Assembly (NCBI RefSeq): GCF_000321225.1
Contig: NW_004451009.1
Coordinates: forward strand, 34,790-98,789
Direction of reading: 5' to 3'
Source of the DNA: Odobenus rosmarus divergens
Lineage: Eukaryota > Chordata > Mammalia > Carnivora > Odobenidae
DNA: 64,000 bases
Shown: piece by piece, positions 1 through 11,088 of the stretch
Numbering within the stretch: the first letter of the stretch is position 1
Layout of the letters: each line of letters starts with the position of its first letter
Notes under the pieces: generated by a model
Database searches by the model: none
Seen by the model: only the letters and a program-made list of their open reading frames with translations
Told to the model about the DNA's origin: nothing
Position numbers and translations under genes: made by a program

Positions 1-1205
1 AAAAAAAGTATATATGAAGACTCACATTATTTGATGGTATTAATGATTTTGAATGTTGACTTCAAAGAATATTTGATCTTTTTTTGGGAAAAGAAAACTC
101 ATATATTTGGGGATAGAGTTTTTATTTCTTTTTTTACATCTTTATTCTTGGCTGAACTCACAACCTTAAAGACTAATGCTTATGTGCCTGTGGTTACCCT
201 TTATGCAGTATTTGTTCCTATAAATCTACTTGAACCCATTCATTGCTCCCCTCTAAAATTCCTTCCACTTGCCTTTTCCAAACCTTCCTCTCTTGGGAGC
301 CACTGTCCTCACTTCACACTTTTCTGAACGATGGTTCCATTATTTAAACTGTGTAATGGTCACTTAGCTGAACACTGATTTGTATAAAATACACTTAGCA
401 AATATAAATATTTCAGGGAACAGAAAGATTTCAACTCTACTCTTTCCAGGATGTCTATAAAATTTTTAAGCTCTATCATTTTTACAACTAGCTTGTTTTA
501 CTGCATAGTAACTTCCAGATATTTCTTTTGTTAAACTCTGACTCAGTAATTCCATGTCAATTTTTGTTTCCAAAATGTGTGTGAATCTTTCTTATACAAC
601 CTCAACACGGTGTAGGCAAACTGCAAAAGCAAATATTCTTTTGACTTGTTTTGGTCAGCAATATAATTTCTGAGACACTGAAACTGCACATGAACTGCCT
701 GAATTTGGGTATTTTTCAATAGCATGGCTATTTATTAGTCAGGAAGTACCCAATACATTGATATTTTTGTGCTGTTTAGAAAAAAAAAGAAAATTTTATA
801 TTTGCATTATCTCTAGGGCATGCAATGGAGGAAATAAATAATATTTACAATATCAATCATTTATCACCATTCCAGTCATCTGAAAACTTTAGTACCCAAG
901 AATCTAGAAATAATTTACAATTGCCGTTAAGTGTTTGTATTTTACCTGATTATGTGCCATGGAGTGAGAATAGGCTCTGGTGCCTGGGCAGTGCTAAGAA
1001 TCAGCAGATGTAATGCTATTACAAAGTTGCCAGTTTGTTTTTTTTTAAGCAAAACTAATTAACACTTAACCAGTGATATTTATTTGAGTACATACTATGT
1101 GCATGACTTTGTTCTGTATCCCCATTTTCCAATATGCACTTTAATGCAATAATACTTTATTTTTAAATTCGAATAAATTTATAGAAAGTGACATAATTTT
1201 ATACC
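1..1205. other. AT-rich intergenic DNA, nothing recognised
   Basis: Low-GC sequence with frequent short A and T runs. The longest open frame (98 codons from 31) has no recognisable domain and no codon bias. I see no repeat family, splice-flanked exon or RNA gene here. Confidence 0.5.
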
Positions 1206-1212
1206 ATCCAGT

Positions 1213-1905
1213 GTGATTGGGACAGATAACCCTCAAAATATTAGAAATAGAAATACCCCACCATCCAGTGATCACACTAAAGGGTATTTACTCAAAGGAT
1301 ATAAAAATAGTAATTCAAAGGAATACATGCACCCCAATGTTTATAGCAACATTACCTACAACAAAATGGAAGCAGCTCAAGTGCCCATCAATAGATGAGT
1401 GGCAAAGATGTGGTCTATGTATAAAATGGAATATTACAGAGTGATAACAGAGAATGAAATTTTGATATTTGTGACAACATGGACAGAGGTAGAGGATATG
1501 ATGCTAAGTGAAATAAGTCAGTCAGAGAAAGACAAATACTGTATGACATACTCATAGGTAGAATCTAAAAAGCAAAATGAATGAACAAAGAAACAAAAAA
1601 CAGACTCCTGAATACAGAGAACAAACTGGTGGTTTGCAGAGGGGCGGTGGGTGGGGAAAGGGACTTAATAGATAAAGGGGATTAAAAGGGTACAAACTCT
1701 TCCAGTTATAAAATAAATAAGTCACGGGGATGAAAAGTATAGCCTAGAGAACATAGTCAGCAATATTGTAATAACATTGTACGGGGACTACCCTTGTCGT
1801 GATGGGTGCTGAGTAGGTGTACAACTGTTGAATCACTATATTGTTCACCATGTGTGTACTAACACGACACTGCATGTTAATTATACTTCAATTTTTAAAA
1901 AAGAA
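1213..1905 (+). mobile_element. Old L1 fragment: end of ORF2 plus 3' UTR
   Basis: The sequence follows the end of an L1M-type ORF2 (the stretch for 'caccccaatgtttatagcaa', then 'tggaatattac') into the L1 3' UTR and an A-rich end near 1895. It carries many stops, shifts and substitutions relative to the family, so it is an ancient, dead, 5'-truncated copy in sense orientation. The exact subfamily cannot be set by eye. Confidence 0.8.
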
Positions 1906-2910
1906 AAACAAAACCTTTAGTGAATCAAAAAAGGTAAATAAGTTTTTATAGTTCCCGGATCAGCCACAAGAGACTGGTTTTCAGACATGCAAATGGTTTG
2001 ACCCTCTAAGAACCTGAATTTCACTTGTCCATTGACTCAGAAAGTCCCTGCTCCATTTTGAAGATGCTTTTACCACAGAACAAACAGATCAGACCACATA
2101 ATGCAGCACCAGCAATTACTTGCTTGGCATAAACACAGCCAAAATGGTATTGTTCCCACAATGACTTCATTTAAATCTGCTCCTTTTCCCCCTCACAGAA
2201 ATCTAGAAAGATCACCAAGTTTCCTTATGTGAAGACTGAGAGAAAAAAAAAGATTCATAGTAGAAAAGGAAAGAATACTTTCCGGGGTGTCAAAAAGACC
2301 AGCACTTAAAGGCTGGAGGCCCCAGCGGACGGCAGAGGATTCACATTCAGATGTTGAGGAACAGAGTCTACGGTCTAAACTGGCCCATGAATTTCTCCTG
2401 CCATCCATGCCTGCCCCACATTCCATTTGCCAAGATTTAATACTCTCCTATCTGAATCACTTTGTTGCACATAAAGCAGGCAAAAGGGTTTTAAAAGTTA
2501 CACCATTAAACTCTCCATTCTTATCACTTATGTAACATCATAATTTTTGAAAATCACTCGCATCATTTTTTGTGCGCATAGGCTGTGCGTGAAGGCAGTG
2601 TGTTAGCACTGGGAATTAGAGATAATTCGCATTTCCTTGTAGTTCCCAGGCAGCAAGGTATGGGTTAGTTTTTGGCATCATTTTCGAAGTTCTCAATGGA
2701 GTAAGTGCCCGTTGACCCACCCGCAAGTTTCTGGTAGTTCTCAAGAGGAATGAACAAAAACTGGTGGGAAGCGAAAGGAAGCTTGGGTCCACTCTGTTTT
2801 CTGCTCTCTGCAAGTCACCCACGCACCTCGAGGAAAGGGGAACAAGAAATAAGAGGAAGTATTCAGAAAGCATATCTGACCCCTGGCATTCTGGGCGAAC
2901 GATCCCATGC

Positions 2911-2934
2911 CGGATAGTGTGTGTCCACTATCCG
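2911..2934. repeat. Perfect 9-bp inverted repeat
   Basis: The arms cggatagtg (2911-2919) and cactatccg (2926-2934) are exact reverse complements around a 6-base spacer. No neighbouring gene gives it a role, and a stem this short is expected occasionally by chance. Confidence 0.7.
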
Positions 2935-4774
2935 TCACTGCGTGGGTTCTCATTTTCAAGTCACATGTAGAATTAAGCCTCATTAAGAATGATCCCTCCG
3001 GCTGAATAACCCAGAAAGGGTCGTGATGAAGCTGATGAGGATTTTCAGAGAATTCTCCTCTTTGCCTCTGCCAGCTGATGTTGTCCTGTGGGCTGTTTCC
3101 GGAACACAGGCAAGCATGCCTGTCGGCATCTGTCTTGCACGGGGAATGAAGACAGGATGGTGTTCCCACGAGCAGCCAGGGAAAGTGGCCTCTGAGTCTC
3201 CACGCAGCCCCTGCTGAGCGTTCAGGAACTCAACAAACAGGACGTCCTATGTGCTTTTGGTACAACAAGAAGCAAATGCCAGTTTCCCAATGTGTTTTAC
3301 AGAAAGATAAATGGAGAATTTTGGTCATTTTCTGAAAGATGCTTTCAGAATTAGCAGGTGCCAAAATGGAGTCCCTTAAAAGAAACTAATTCCAGATAGT
3401 TCGCTCCCCAAGGATCCTGTGCTAGTAATTATAAAGGAATGTAGTAATCAAGAAAACAGCGGACCTAAAAGAGGCTTTGAAGGCATTGGAAAGAAGCTGA
3501 TCCTGAGTGTGAGTCACGCACCCTAAGGTCATGGAAGATTGCCTGAGGTGTGGGCCGCGAGTCAGCCCCCAGGCGGATGATAGGACCCTGCAGTAGGACT
3601 TACAAAGTCAGGAGCTGCTGGTGCGACAGAAAGAGCCAGCCTGAAAGAACCACTGGTCTACAACACATTCCGGGACTGTGGAGCCAAGTGGGGCCTCGTG
3701 TCTAATCTTGCCATGCCCAAAGGGTGTGGCGCAGGGGACACAGGCTCCTGTCTCGGACACAGGTCACCCCAGACCTGGAGAGAAGTACAAGCCACACAGG
3801 CCTTGAACCTGCTGTTGAACATTGTCACCGTGGCTCTGCCAGATGGCATTGCAACTTCTCTCTCCTTCAACCTTCAAAACAGGGCTCTTGGCTGATGTCA
3901 GAATAAAGAAAGCCAGGAACATCCCAGCTGCCTTTGCTCGGAATGCCCGCGTCCAGGTCAGCCTGTGGACTGACTCATGACTCCTGTGAGCTACAACATC
4001 CTTTATCCCATGAACTGAAAGAGTAGTATTTCTAGGTACTGTGTATTTTGGGGCCCCAAGTACATGCTTACGTACAGAAATTGTTTTAAGACTTCTGTAT
4101 TTGACTCTGAATTAGGGGAGCTGGGTTTATATGTAATACATACACATTCATACACAAAATAGCTGCCATTTTAAGCAAGTTGCTGATCACTGAAAACATC
4201 GTGGTGATAACTGGAGGTGGAGTATTATCTGCACCCCAGAAGGCCCCTGCTACCTGTTCTAGTCAACCCCTGCCCTCCCCAAAGGCGATCCGATAACCTT
4301 GTGGCTAGAACCATAGATTAGTTTTTATCTGTTCACCAACTTAATTTCCGTGGTGTCATATGACCCCGTGCACACAACATGACCCTTGGGACATTCACCC
4401 CTGCTGTGAGTAGCAGCCGAGGTTTCTTTCCTTGAAGTCACCTGTTGCACCAAGACCACACGTGCTTCCCGAGCTATGTGGATAGTCCTGATGTGTTAGT
4501 GGGGCCTTGGCAAGCAGCACACATGTGAACACACATGTGCATTTCTTGTGGCATATGCACATGCACATTTTTGCCAGACCGTGCAGCACCTTATGTGGCC
4601 ATGAACATGTGCGTCCCCAGACGCCCACAGCCGGCGGTCTGTCACCCCGGAGCCCAGCTACTGCCCCCGGAGACCAGCGCCACGTCTGGGTCAGGGCTGT
4701 GCCTTCCGAGAGCTGCTCCTCGACTGTGCCTGAGGGGTTGGGGGGCTAAAGCAGAACAGCCCTGCCACGGCCCC

Positions 4775-4842
4775 AGGGGGAGCCACGGCCTTCTTCAGCC
4801 ACGGCCGCAGGGGGAGCCACGGCCTTCTTCCACAGCCACCTG
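4775..4842. repeat. Two-copy 34-bp tandem repeat
   Basis: The unit beginning cagggggagccacggccttc at 4775 starts again at 4809 with almost no change. The surrounding sequence is GC-rich and further partial 'gccacggcc' copies flank it, as in a short minisatellite. Confidence 0.8.
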
Positions 4843-5384
4843 TGGCTTCAGCACTAACAGCATTGCTGACCCGCTGAGAAGGGGCAGAGGTCGGGCACAT
4901 CCCCTGCCCCTTCCCCTGTCCTTCCTCCGGTGCCGACTACATCTCCGTGCCCAGGGTCTTTCTGGGACCCCACCTCGCTTGCCCCCACAGTCCTCCTCCC
5001 ACACACCCCCTTGGCGCTGCTTCGTGGAGGCTGCTGTGTCTGGGGGCTGCTCCCCGATTCCTGGAGTTCCCTTGCGGCCCCAGAGTCAGGGTATTGACCA
5101 TGAAGGGCTCGATCTGCAAACCTTGTCCGGGGGGCCCCCTGGGGGGACTGAGCCTGGAGGCAAGTGCTTGGGAGGCCTGTACAGGGACCGACCCCAAAGG
5201 AGCCCATGTCCCTGCTTCCAGGCCGCACGGATTCCAGAGGGAACACACACTCGGGCGCTTTGATCCATGGGGCGGAGGCCGGGGTCCTCCTGAAATCCTG
5301 TCCTTGCTTGGCCTTTTCCAACATCTTATCCCATCCATTACCAGCCACTCCCAGTGACACTTCTATTTATTTTTAATTACTTTC

Positions 5385-5470
5385 AACGTGTTTAATTATT
5401 TTCATTGACATATACTCAACATACAATGTTATGTTAGCTTCCAGTGTACAATATCTTGGAAACACCATTT
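5385..5470 (-). mobile_element. Short antisense L1 3' UTR fragment
   Basis: The plus strand reads like the reverse complement of an L1 3' end ('attgacatatactcaacata' followed by 'ttccagtgtacaatat'), a hallmark of antisense mammalian L1 tails. Only about 85 bases can be followed before similarity is lost. Confidence 0.6.
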
Positions 5471-5474
5471 AAAT

Positions 5475-6055
5475 AAGTGACTTGAAATTGAATTCTCAGA
5501 CAAGGAGGAGCATCTGGGAGTCCATGTCCCAAGACAGGTATTTCCCTGAAGGTGAGCTTGCTGGTCTTGGGGCACAGCCCGAGCACTTAGGAGATAACGC
5601 CGGACAGTTCTCCAGAAGAGAGGTGCCCATCTCCCACGGCATCCACTGGGGGCACAGCCATGTTTTCATGGTTTATTGGGGTGACCAGAGAGCTTGCCCA
5701 CTTTCATCTCATATTTTCTGTCTTGTATTATTGATGTTTAGGGGTTTTTCTGTGAGTCCCACACAAGTTCCCACACAAGTTCCCGATCAGTTGGTGGGAG
5801 GCAAATACCTTCTGAGGCTCACCTTTTTAACTCTCTTCAGGTGGGTTTTCTTTGATGAACAAAGTCAATAATTCTAATATAGACCAGCATGTCGTTCTTC
5901 CCATTTATAGTTAATATTCCAGATGTTTGCTTAAAGAAACCCTGCCTACCTCAAGCTCACAGAGATGCTCATCTACACATAATCAGAAATTACAGTTGGG
6001 ATATGAATTGAATAAGTGTCAAATTTCATATTTTTCTTGTGTATCACCAAACCAC
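5475..6055. other. Intergenic DNA with a small tandem duplication
   Basis: No gene recognised. A 12-base unit (cacacaagttcc) is repeated twice near 5760-5784. A 129-codon open frame (5482-5871) has no domain or conserved motif that I can identify. Confidence 0.4.
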
Positions 6056-6059
6056 TCAC

Positions 6060-6660
6060 ACTTTGCCTTTTTAATAAATCAGACTCATATATGCAGGAGT
6101 GTGTTTCTACACTTGGTCTTCTTTGGTCTATTCTTGTGCAAACACCACACTGTTTTGGTCACCACATGTTTGCAATACGCCTTGGTAGCAAGCAAAGTCA
6201 GTCCTTCCTCGTTTTGCTTGTTTGAGATGCTCAGGGTCCTTGTACCTTTGCATGTCCACATGCATGTTAGATCATCTGTTTTCACAGGAAAAAAAATGTC
6301 TGTATATTGACTGGGATTATCGAATCTTTAGGTCATGAGCCTGATACATGCCTCTGTGTTTTGTTTTTTCAGTTTCTCTCAATGATGGTGTGTGTGTGTG
6401 CAGCTCTTGTACATCTTCATTAGACTTTTTCCTGTTGAAATTATTTATCGTTCTATAAATATTAACACCATCTAAATTTAAGTTTTCTTTGTGTATCTGT
6501 ATTCATTGTTGTTAGTATATATGAATGCACTTTATTCTGTATGTCAACCTCATGGTATGTAATTTTGTTAAATTTACTCATAAATTCCAATAATCTATGT
6601 TTACACTCTTTCCATTTTCTATGTACACAGTCATGTCCCCAGGAGTGGTGCTGTAGAATA
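6060..6660 (-). mobile_element. Old antisense L1 ORF2 fragment
   Basis: The plus strand matches the reverse complement of the middle of L1 ORF2: a diverged version of 'caccacactgttttggtcac', then 'ctataaatattaacacc', 'tttctatgtacacagtcatg' and neighbouring blocks in the order expected for an antisense copy. It is heavily diverged with no intact frame. The stretch just to the right (6640-6800) resembles another antisense L1 block but in the wrong order, so it may be a separate piece. Confidence 0.6.
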
Positions 6661-7289
6661 GTTTTAGCATTTTACCTATTTCCCAGTGTAAGGGTTGATT
6701 GAAAACAACCTCTTTTCCATCACGTAGGAGGAACTGCCAGGCATCACAGAGTGATGTGTGCAGACCATCCCCTCCCACCAGTGTTGTAGGCACCCCAGAA
6801 ATGAGAGGGAACTGAGCAGGTATTTGAGAAATACATCCACATGGCTGATAAGTGTGCGCAACTATGCTTCCGGCCCTAGTTCATCAACGATCCCCAGCAC
6901 GTCCACTGGTGAGGCAGTCACAACATCCAGCCACCACGTCAGGATCGGTAAACGTGGGGACCCCCCTGGGACCTGGAGCCCCTGCTGGGAGGAACAGAAG
7001 TTCGTACGCGCACTTTCTGGTTGTCAGCGTTTACAGAAGCAAAACGTGAGCCACCCTGACCCTCTTAAGGTGGGCAGACACGGGGGACACCCTCTGCACT
7101 TCTGGCCTCCTGACGCTAACCTCTTTGTGTAACTTTCTCCCCGAGGGCTCTGGGCTTGTGACTTGCTTCCCCTTGTGTCATGTGTCAGTGATGGACGTCA
7201 CTGCCCCAGACAGGCGGTGCTATGTGGCAAAGGCAGATCCCTCACGATCAGGACGCTTGGATGACTCCATCTCTGCTGATGGAGGAGCT
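6661..7289. other. Intergenic DNA, nothing recognised
   Basis: Mixed-composition sequence. Some weak antisense L1-like wording occurs at the left edge. No gene, RNA or clear repeat can be supported. Confidence 0.4.
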
Positions 7290-7580
7290 TTCCTGCCGGC
7301 CGTGAAGAAACAAGCCGGGGTGAAGGCCTCGAGGCAGGGCCTCCGGGCGGCCTCTGGGGGGCTGTCCTCCAGCTTCTAGGACCTGGCCAACAACCACTGT
7401 GCAGCCTGGGGTGCCCTGAGCTCCAGAGAGGTCATGACCTGTTGGCACCTTGACTGTGGCCTTGGGCACTGAGCAGAGGACCAGCTGGGCTCGGCCCGAC
7501 TTCTGACTCACAGCAACCACGGGATGATAATCACCTACAGTGTTTGTGGTGATTTGTTACACAATGATAGAAAATCAACA
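7290..7580 (+). mobile_element. Probable MLT1-type LTR, 3' part
   Basis: The order of elements fits the end of a MaLR/MLT1 LTR: a block equivalent to 'gacaccttgatcttggactt', then 'cttctgactcacagcaacc' and 'tgtttgtggtgatttgttac', which parallels the usual 'gtttgtggtaatttgttac' end. MaLR LTRs are non-autonomous class III retrovirus relatives common in all placental mammals. The 5' half is too diverged to place. Confidence 0.55.
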
Positions 7581-7609
7581 CAATCCCCCCCAAAAACGAG
7601 TTCATCTCT

Positions 7610-8085
7610 CCATCAAAAGATGTGTGTGTATTTATGTCAGCTTTTATTCATAGGATTCCCAAACTAGAACTAGGCCCCACATTGTAACAGGAAATGGGTA
7701 GAGTGGGGCACACCCACGAAACACAACAGTACAAGCAACACAAGGGGACTGCATCCTGATCACACCGACCACTGGGGTGAGACTCACACACGATGTTCAG
7801 TGAGAGAAGCCAGGCCACGGAGGGGGCGTTCGCTGAATCATCCCACTCACAGGAAGTGACGGATGACAAAGCTAGTCGATGGCTGTAGCGTGGTCGCCTC
7901 AGGGCCTGCAGAGAGGGCACTGATGGGGCTGCGCTGTGGAACTTTCCAGAGCAAGGATGTTCTACATCTTGGTCTAGATGTTGGTCACATGGCTGCCTAT
8001 GTAAATATTCAGTGAGCTGCACACCTAGCACAGGTGAGTTTATGTCCAGGCTGTGTGTCAATTTAAAAACTTTAAAAACCAGAAG
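7610..8085 (+). mobile_element. Old L1 3' end, sense
   Basis: Blocks typical of an L1 3' UTR appear in order: 'tcagcttttattcatagg', 'gttcagtgagagaagccagg', 'gatgttctacatcttggtct', and a terminal 'gtgtgtcaatttaaaaac'. The frame is destroyed. It sits directly after the MLT1-like fragment, so this is a cluster of old insertions. Confidence 0.65.
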
Positions 8086-8089
8086 AAAA

Positions 8090-10597
8090 AAGGGAGCGCG
8101 AGTACATGTGGGCACAGTGGTTTGCTGTCAGGCATTTGCAGACATCTCTTTGAATCACCGAGTCCTCCCCGTAAGCACAGGTGAGTCACCTGCTTACCAG
8201 GTAAAAGACGACCAGACACATCCTCAGCTCGAAGAGCATGGCGATGTTTTAAGGGGTCCCTGCAGGGAGCAGGGGGACTTTTCGAGCAGGGAACCCTAAC
8301 GGGAACAGAGGGAGCAGTCAGGCCCCAGAACCGCCCCTGCCTTCCTTCCTGCCAACAACAAGAACACTATCCCAAATTCGCCAAATCCGTCATGACCACA
8401 ATGTATCTAGCTTCTATCTGCCTCTTCTGCGTAGACACATTGCATGTGTAACAGAGAAACAAAAGGACCTGACAGTAAATGATTATTTTTCACTTAAAAG
8501 TATGCATTTGAGAAGTGATGAAAACCAGATTTTTAAGGGGAAAGCTTAAAACAATGATGAAACCACATTCCAGAATGAGCTTTGTGCCTGAGATTGTCAT
8601 AGCCGCCTGCATAGACGGACACCAGGAGGCCGGCGCTCCCACCCGGCTCCGCCCCCAGAGCCCTGGGTGGCCTGGAGAAAGGGACGGGATCCCGGGGCCT
8701 CTCGGTCCATATCTGGCAATGATGCACCAGCCCCAGAGCAGCTGCCGCTGAACGAGGCACCACCAAGGGACCGGGGTCACGTGGAGTTCTCCACACCCCT
8801 TGCTGGAATTTTGACCATTGCCATGGGCTTAATAAATATACTGTAGCTATAGAAATATGTGGGAACTGACCAAGAGATCCCAGCTGCCTCTTTTCCAGAA
8901 TTCTTCATCTCGACCCTAGGTAATGGCTGCATTGCAAACTCAGAAAAGTCTGTGACCTGCCCCACACCACGGAGCCACCGGGGCTACGAAAGAGCTGGGC
9001 CACTGTGGGCAGAGCCTCGTGGTCAGAGTCGAGCTGGAGATCCCAGCACAGGCACTGCTGTTCTGTCTCGGGGAATTCTCTCTCCCGAGGCCTGGGTCCT
9101 CACGCACATAACATGGGGAGAAAACAACCCAGCCTCTCAGGGGCAGACGGCCGGCATTACAAAGGTGCTGGAGATTGCTGGGGCAATGCTTCCTTCCAGG
9201 AAGAAGCATTTTCATAAGAGATAGAAATCAATGCATTTTTAAGGAGAAGATTAGGGGAACAGAAAACATCTATCGGGCGATACGGACAGGCTGCAGACCC
9301 TACTGTCAAGGGCGGCGTGAGGGAGAAATGCCTTGGCCTCTGGCCGGGGCCAGTTTCAACACCTGTCCCACGATGCTCACACGTACATTTATTAAGGCTT
9401 TATTGTTTCCCTATAGTGTTTGCTCAGAAGAGGTGGTCTGTAAAATTCACTTTGTCTCCTACGAGGACCATGACGCGCACTGAGGGGACTAGCCACCGTT
9501 GGGTGAGATCCTGGCCACGGAGGGGCCCTTTGGCCTCTTTCTCACCTCCCCCCGCGGCCCCGGGGCGGGAGTGCTTCACAGGGCAGGCCTGGAGGTTTCT
9601 CATTCCTCCTGGGGGGAAGCTGGTCTTGGCGGATTCAGGAAAAATGAACAAATGCAATATATCAGGCAATCTGAACGTGGGCGAGGGCTGCCCAGCACTG
9701 CGAAGATTTGCGGGAGCCACCCCCTTGGCCTAAGGATGTGAGTCGGGCACAGGAAGTGCACATCAGCTCACAGCAGAAGGCCCGGGGAGACGCCGCGCCA
9801 GTGAGAATGCCAAGGAGGCAGGGGATCCATTGTTTTTGGCTACTTGCTACCCAGCAGTTGTTAAAAAAGCAGTCACTAAAATTTATCACCTGCTTTCCAT
9901 GAAGAAGTCCACCAAGATTTAACAGAGAAGACAATATTAGTGCACAAAAGAATGATCGGAGAAGTTAAGTTGAGCAAGCCTAGCCCAGATGATAAAAGCT
10001 CCATCTGCTCAGAGCCTCCAGAGAAACGCGGGCCTCAGGGAGCGCCGCGGACGTCTGCAATAGTGGGCAGGGTCACTGTGTTGGAGGAACTACAGAAACA
10101 CATCTTGGGTTTTGTTTCCAGCATGTGGCCAGCACCTCAGACAAAGGGAAGGTGGGTTCCAGACGTGCTTCGTGGAGGCGTGCCAACAGAGGAGGACTTT
10201 TTGCTGGGCCACCAAGACCTGTGTCTCCCCTGTTGTCACTGAAAACAAGCAGAGACATGCGGTAGAGCTCACCCCGAGGATGCTGAAGCTGAATGCATCC
10301 TGTGATTTCTAACGTGGAGAGTCTCAGAGAAAATCAGAAGGGGAGTAAAACGCCGAGTTTTCTGATGAGGTGGCTGGGGTGCCCCCGGCCAACAGCAGGC
10401 TGGTCGGGCACGGCGGTCCTCCCTGCACGGTGACGGGAGTGTGCACAGGGACCACACCACAGCTGGTGCAGGAGCGGGGGCAGTGTGCACGGGAGATGCC
10501 CTGGGGTCCGCCCCGGAGGGCGGCCTCGCATGCTGGAAAGCACCAAATGCCCACTTAGGGAGTTTCTACAAGTACATAGAGCCAGGTTTCTTTTCCT
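8090..10597. other. GC-rich intergenic DNA
   Basis: About 2.5 kb with no recognised repeat or gene. Open frames up to 138 codons exist in several frames on both strands and overlap one another. None carries a domain, and I could not pair any with convincing splice sites. Confidence 0.4.
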
Positions 10598-10782
10598 TTA
10601 TTTTTTTAAGATTTTATTTATTTATTTGATAGAGAGAGGGAACACAAGCAGGGGGAGTGGCAGAGGGAGAAGCAGGCTTCCCGCTGAGCAGGGAGCCAGA
10701 TGAGGACTCGATCCCAGGACCCCGGGATCATGACCTGAGCCGAAGGCAGACGCTTCACTGACTGAGACACCCAGGTGTCCCC
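10598..10782 (-). mobile_element. Can-SINE (SINEC, caniform type)
   Basis: Reading the minus strand gives the tRNA-Lys-derived head (reverse complement of 'gactgagacacccaggtgtc'), the 'gggatcctggg'-like body and an A-rich tail that appears on the plus strand as the T run at 10598. Flanks agagccaggtttct (10578) and agagtcaagttttct (10783) form a diverged target-site duplication, which supports true retroposition. Confidence 0.93.
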
Positions 10783-10924
10783 AGAGTCAAGTTTTCTGAG
10801 AAAAAAAAAAACACAATTTTGTGGATTCTGGTGTGCAGTTGACATTTACGGCTGAGACACGGTGCACCTGCGCACATATGGCCTCTGGGCCCAGAGTCTC
10901 AGAGGGTTACAGTGACCAGCTCGA

Positions 10925-11088
10925 CATTGACCTGGGGGTTGTGTGCAGACCTGTGAGGCTGAGGGCAGACCCGGGGGAAGCAGGGGGACACCATATCCTT
11001 GGAGCTTCTTGCCGGGAACTCCGCGTCACTAAGGGGCTACAGGACAGTGACGGGGTCCGAGCTATATCCAGAAAACACAAGTCGTCAC
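10925..11088 (+). repeat. Duplicated segment, copy A
   Basis: From cattgacctgggggttgtg to cacaagtcgtcac this matches 13117-13281 in the same orientation, at about 92% by eye, with one single-base indel. Weaker similarity seems to continue about 40 bases to the right. It matches no repeat family that I know. It could be a local duplication or two copies of an unrecognised interspersed repeat. Confidence 0.85.

Larger units (their letters stand above)
1906..5384. other. Intergenic DNA, AT-rich passing to GC-rich
   Basis: No recognised gene. The left half is mixed unique DNA with one short perfect hairpin (2911-2934). From about 4600 to 5330 it becomes strongly GC-rich, which leaves overlapping open frames of 130-240 codons on both strands. 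They overlap each other in several frames and contain no recognisable domain, so I treat them as products of base composition. A two-copy 34-bp tandem repeat lies at 4775-4842. Confidence 0.45.

Noticed and set aside
4535..5360. Open frames of 242 codons (+) and 168 codons (-) over the same DNA
   Set aside because: GC-rich sequence has few stop codons. Frames overlap on both strands, hold a frame-shifting 34-bp tandem repeat and have no recognisable domain.
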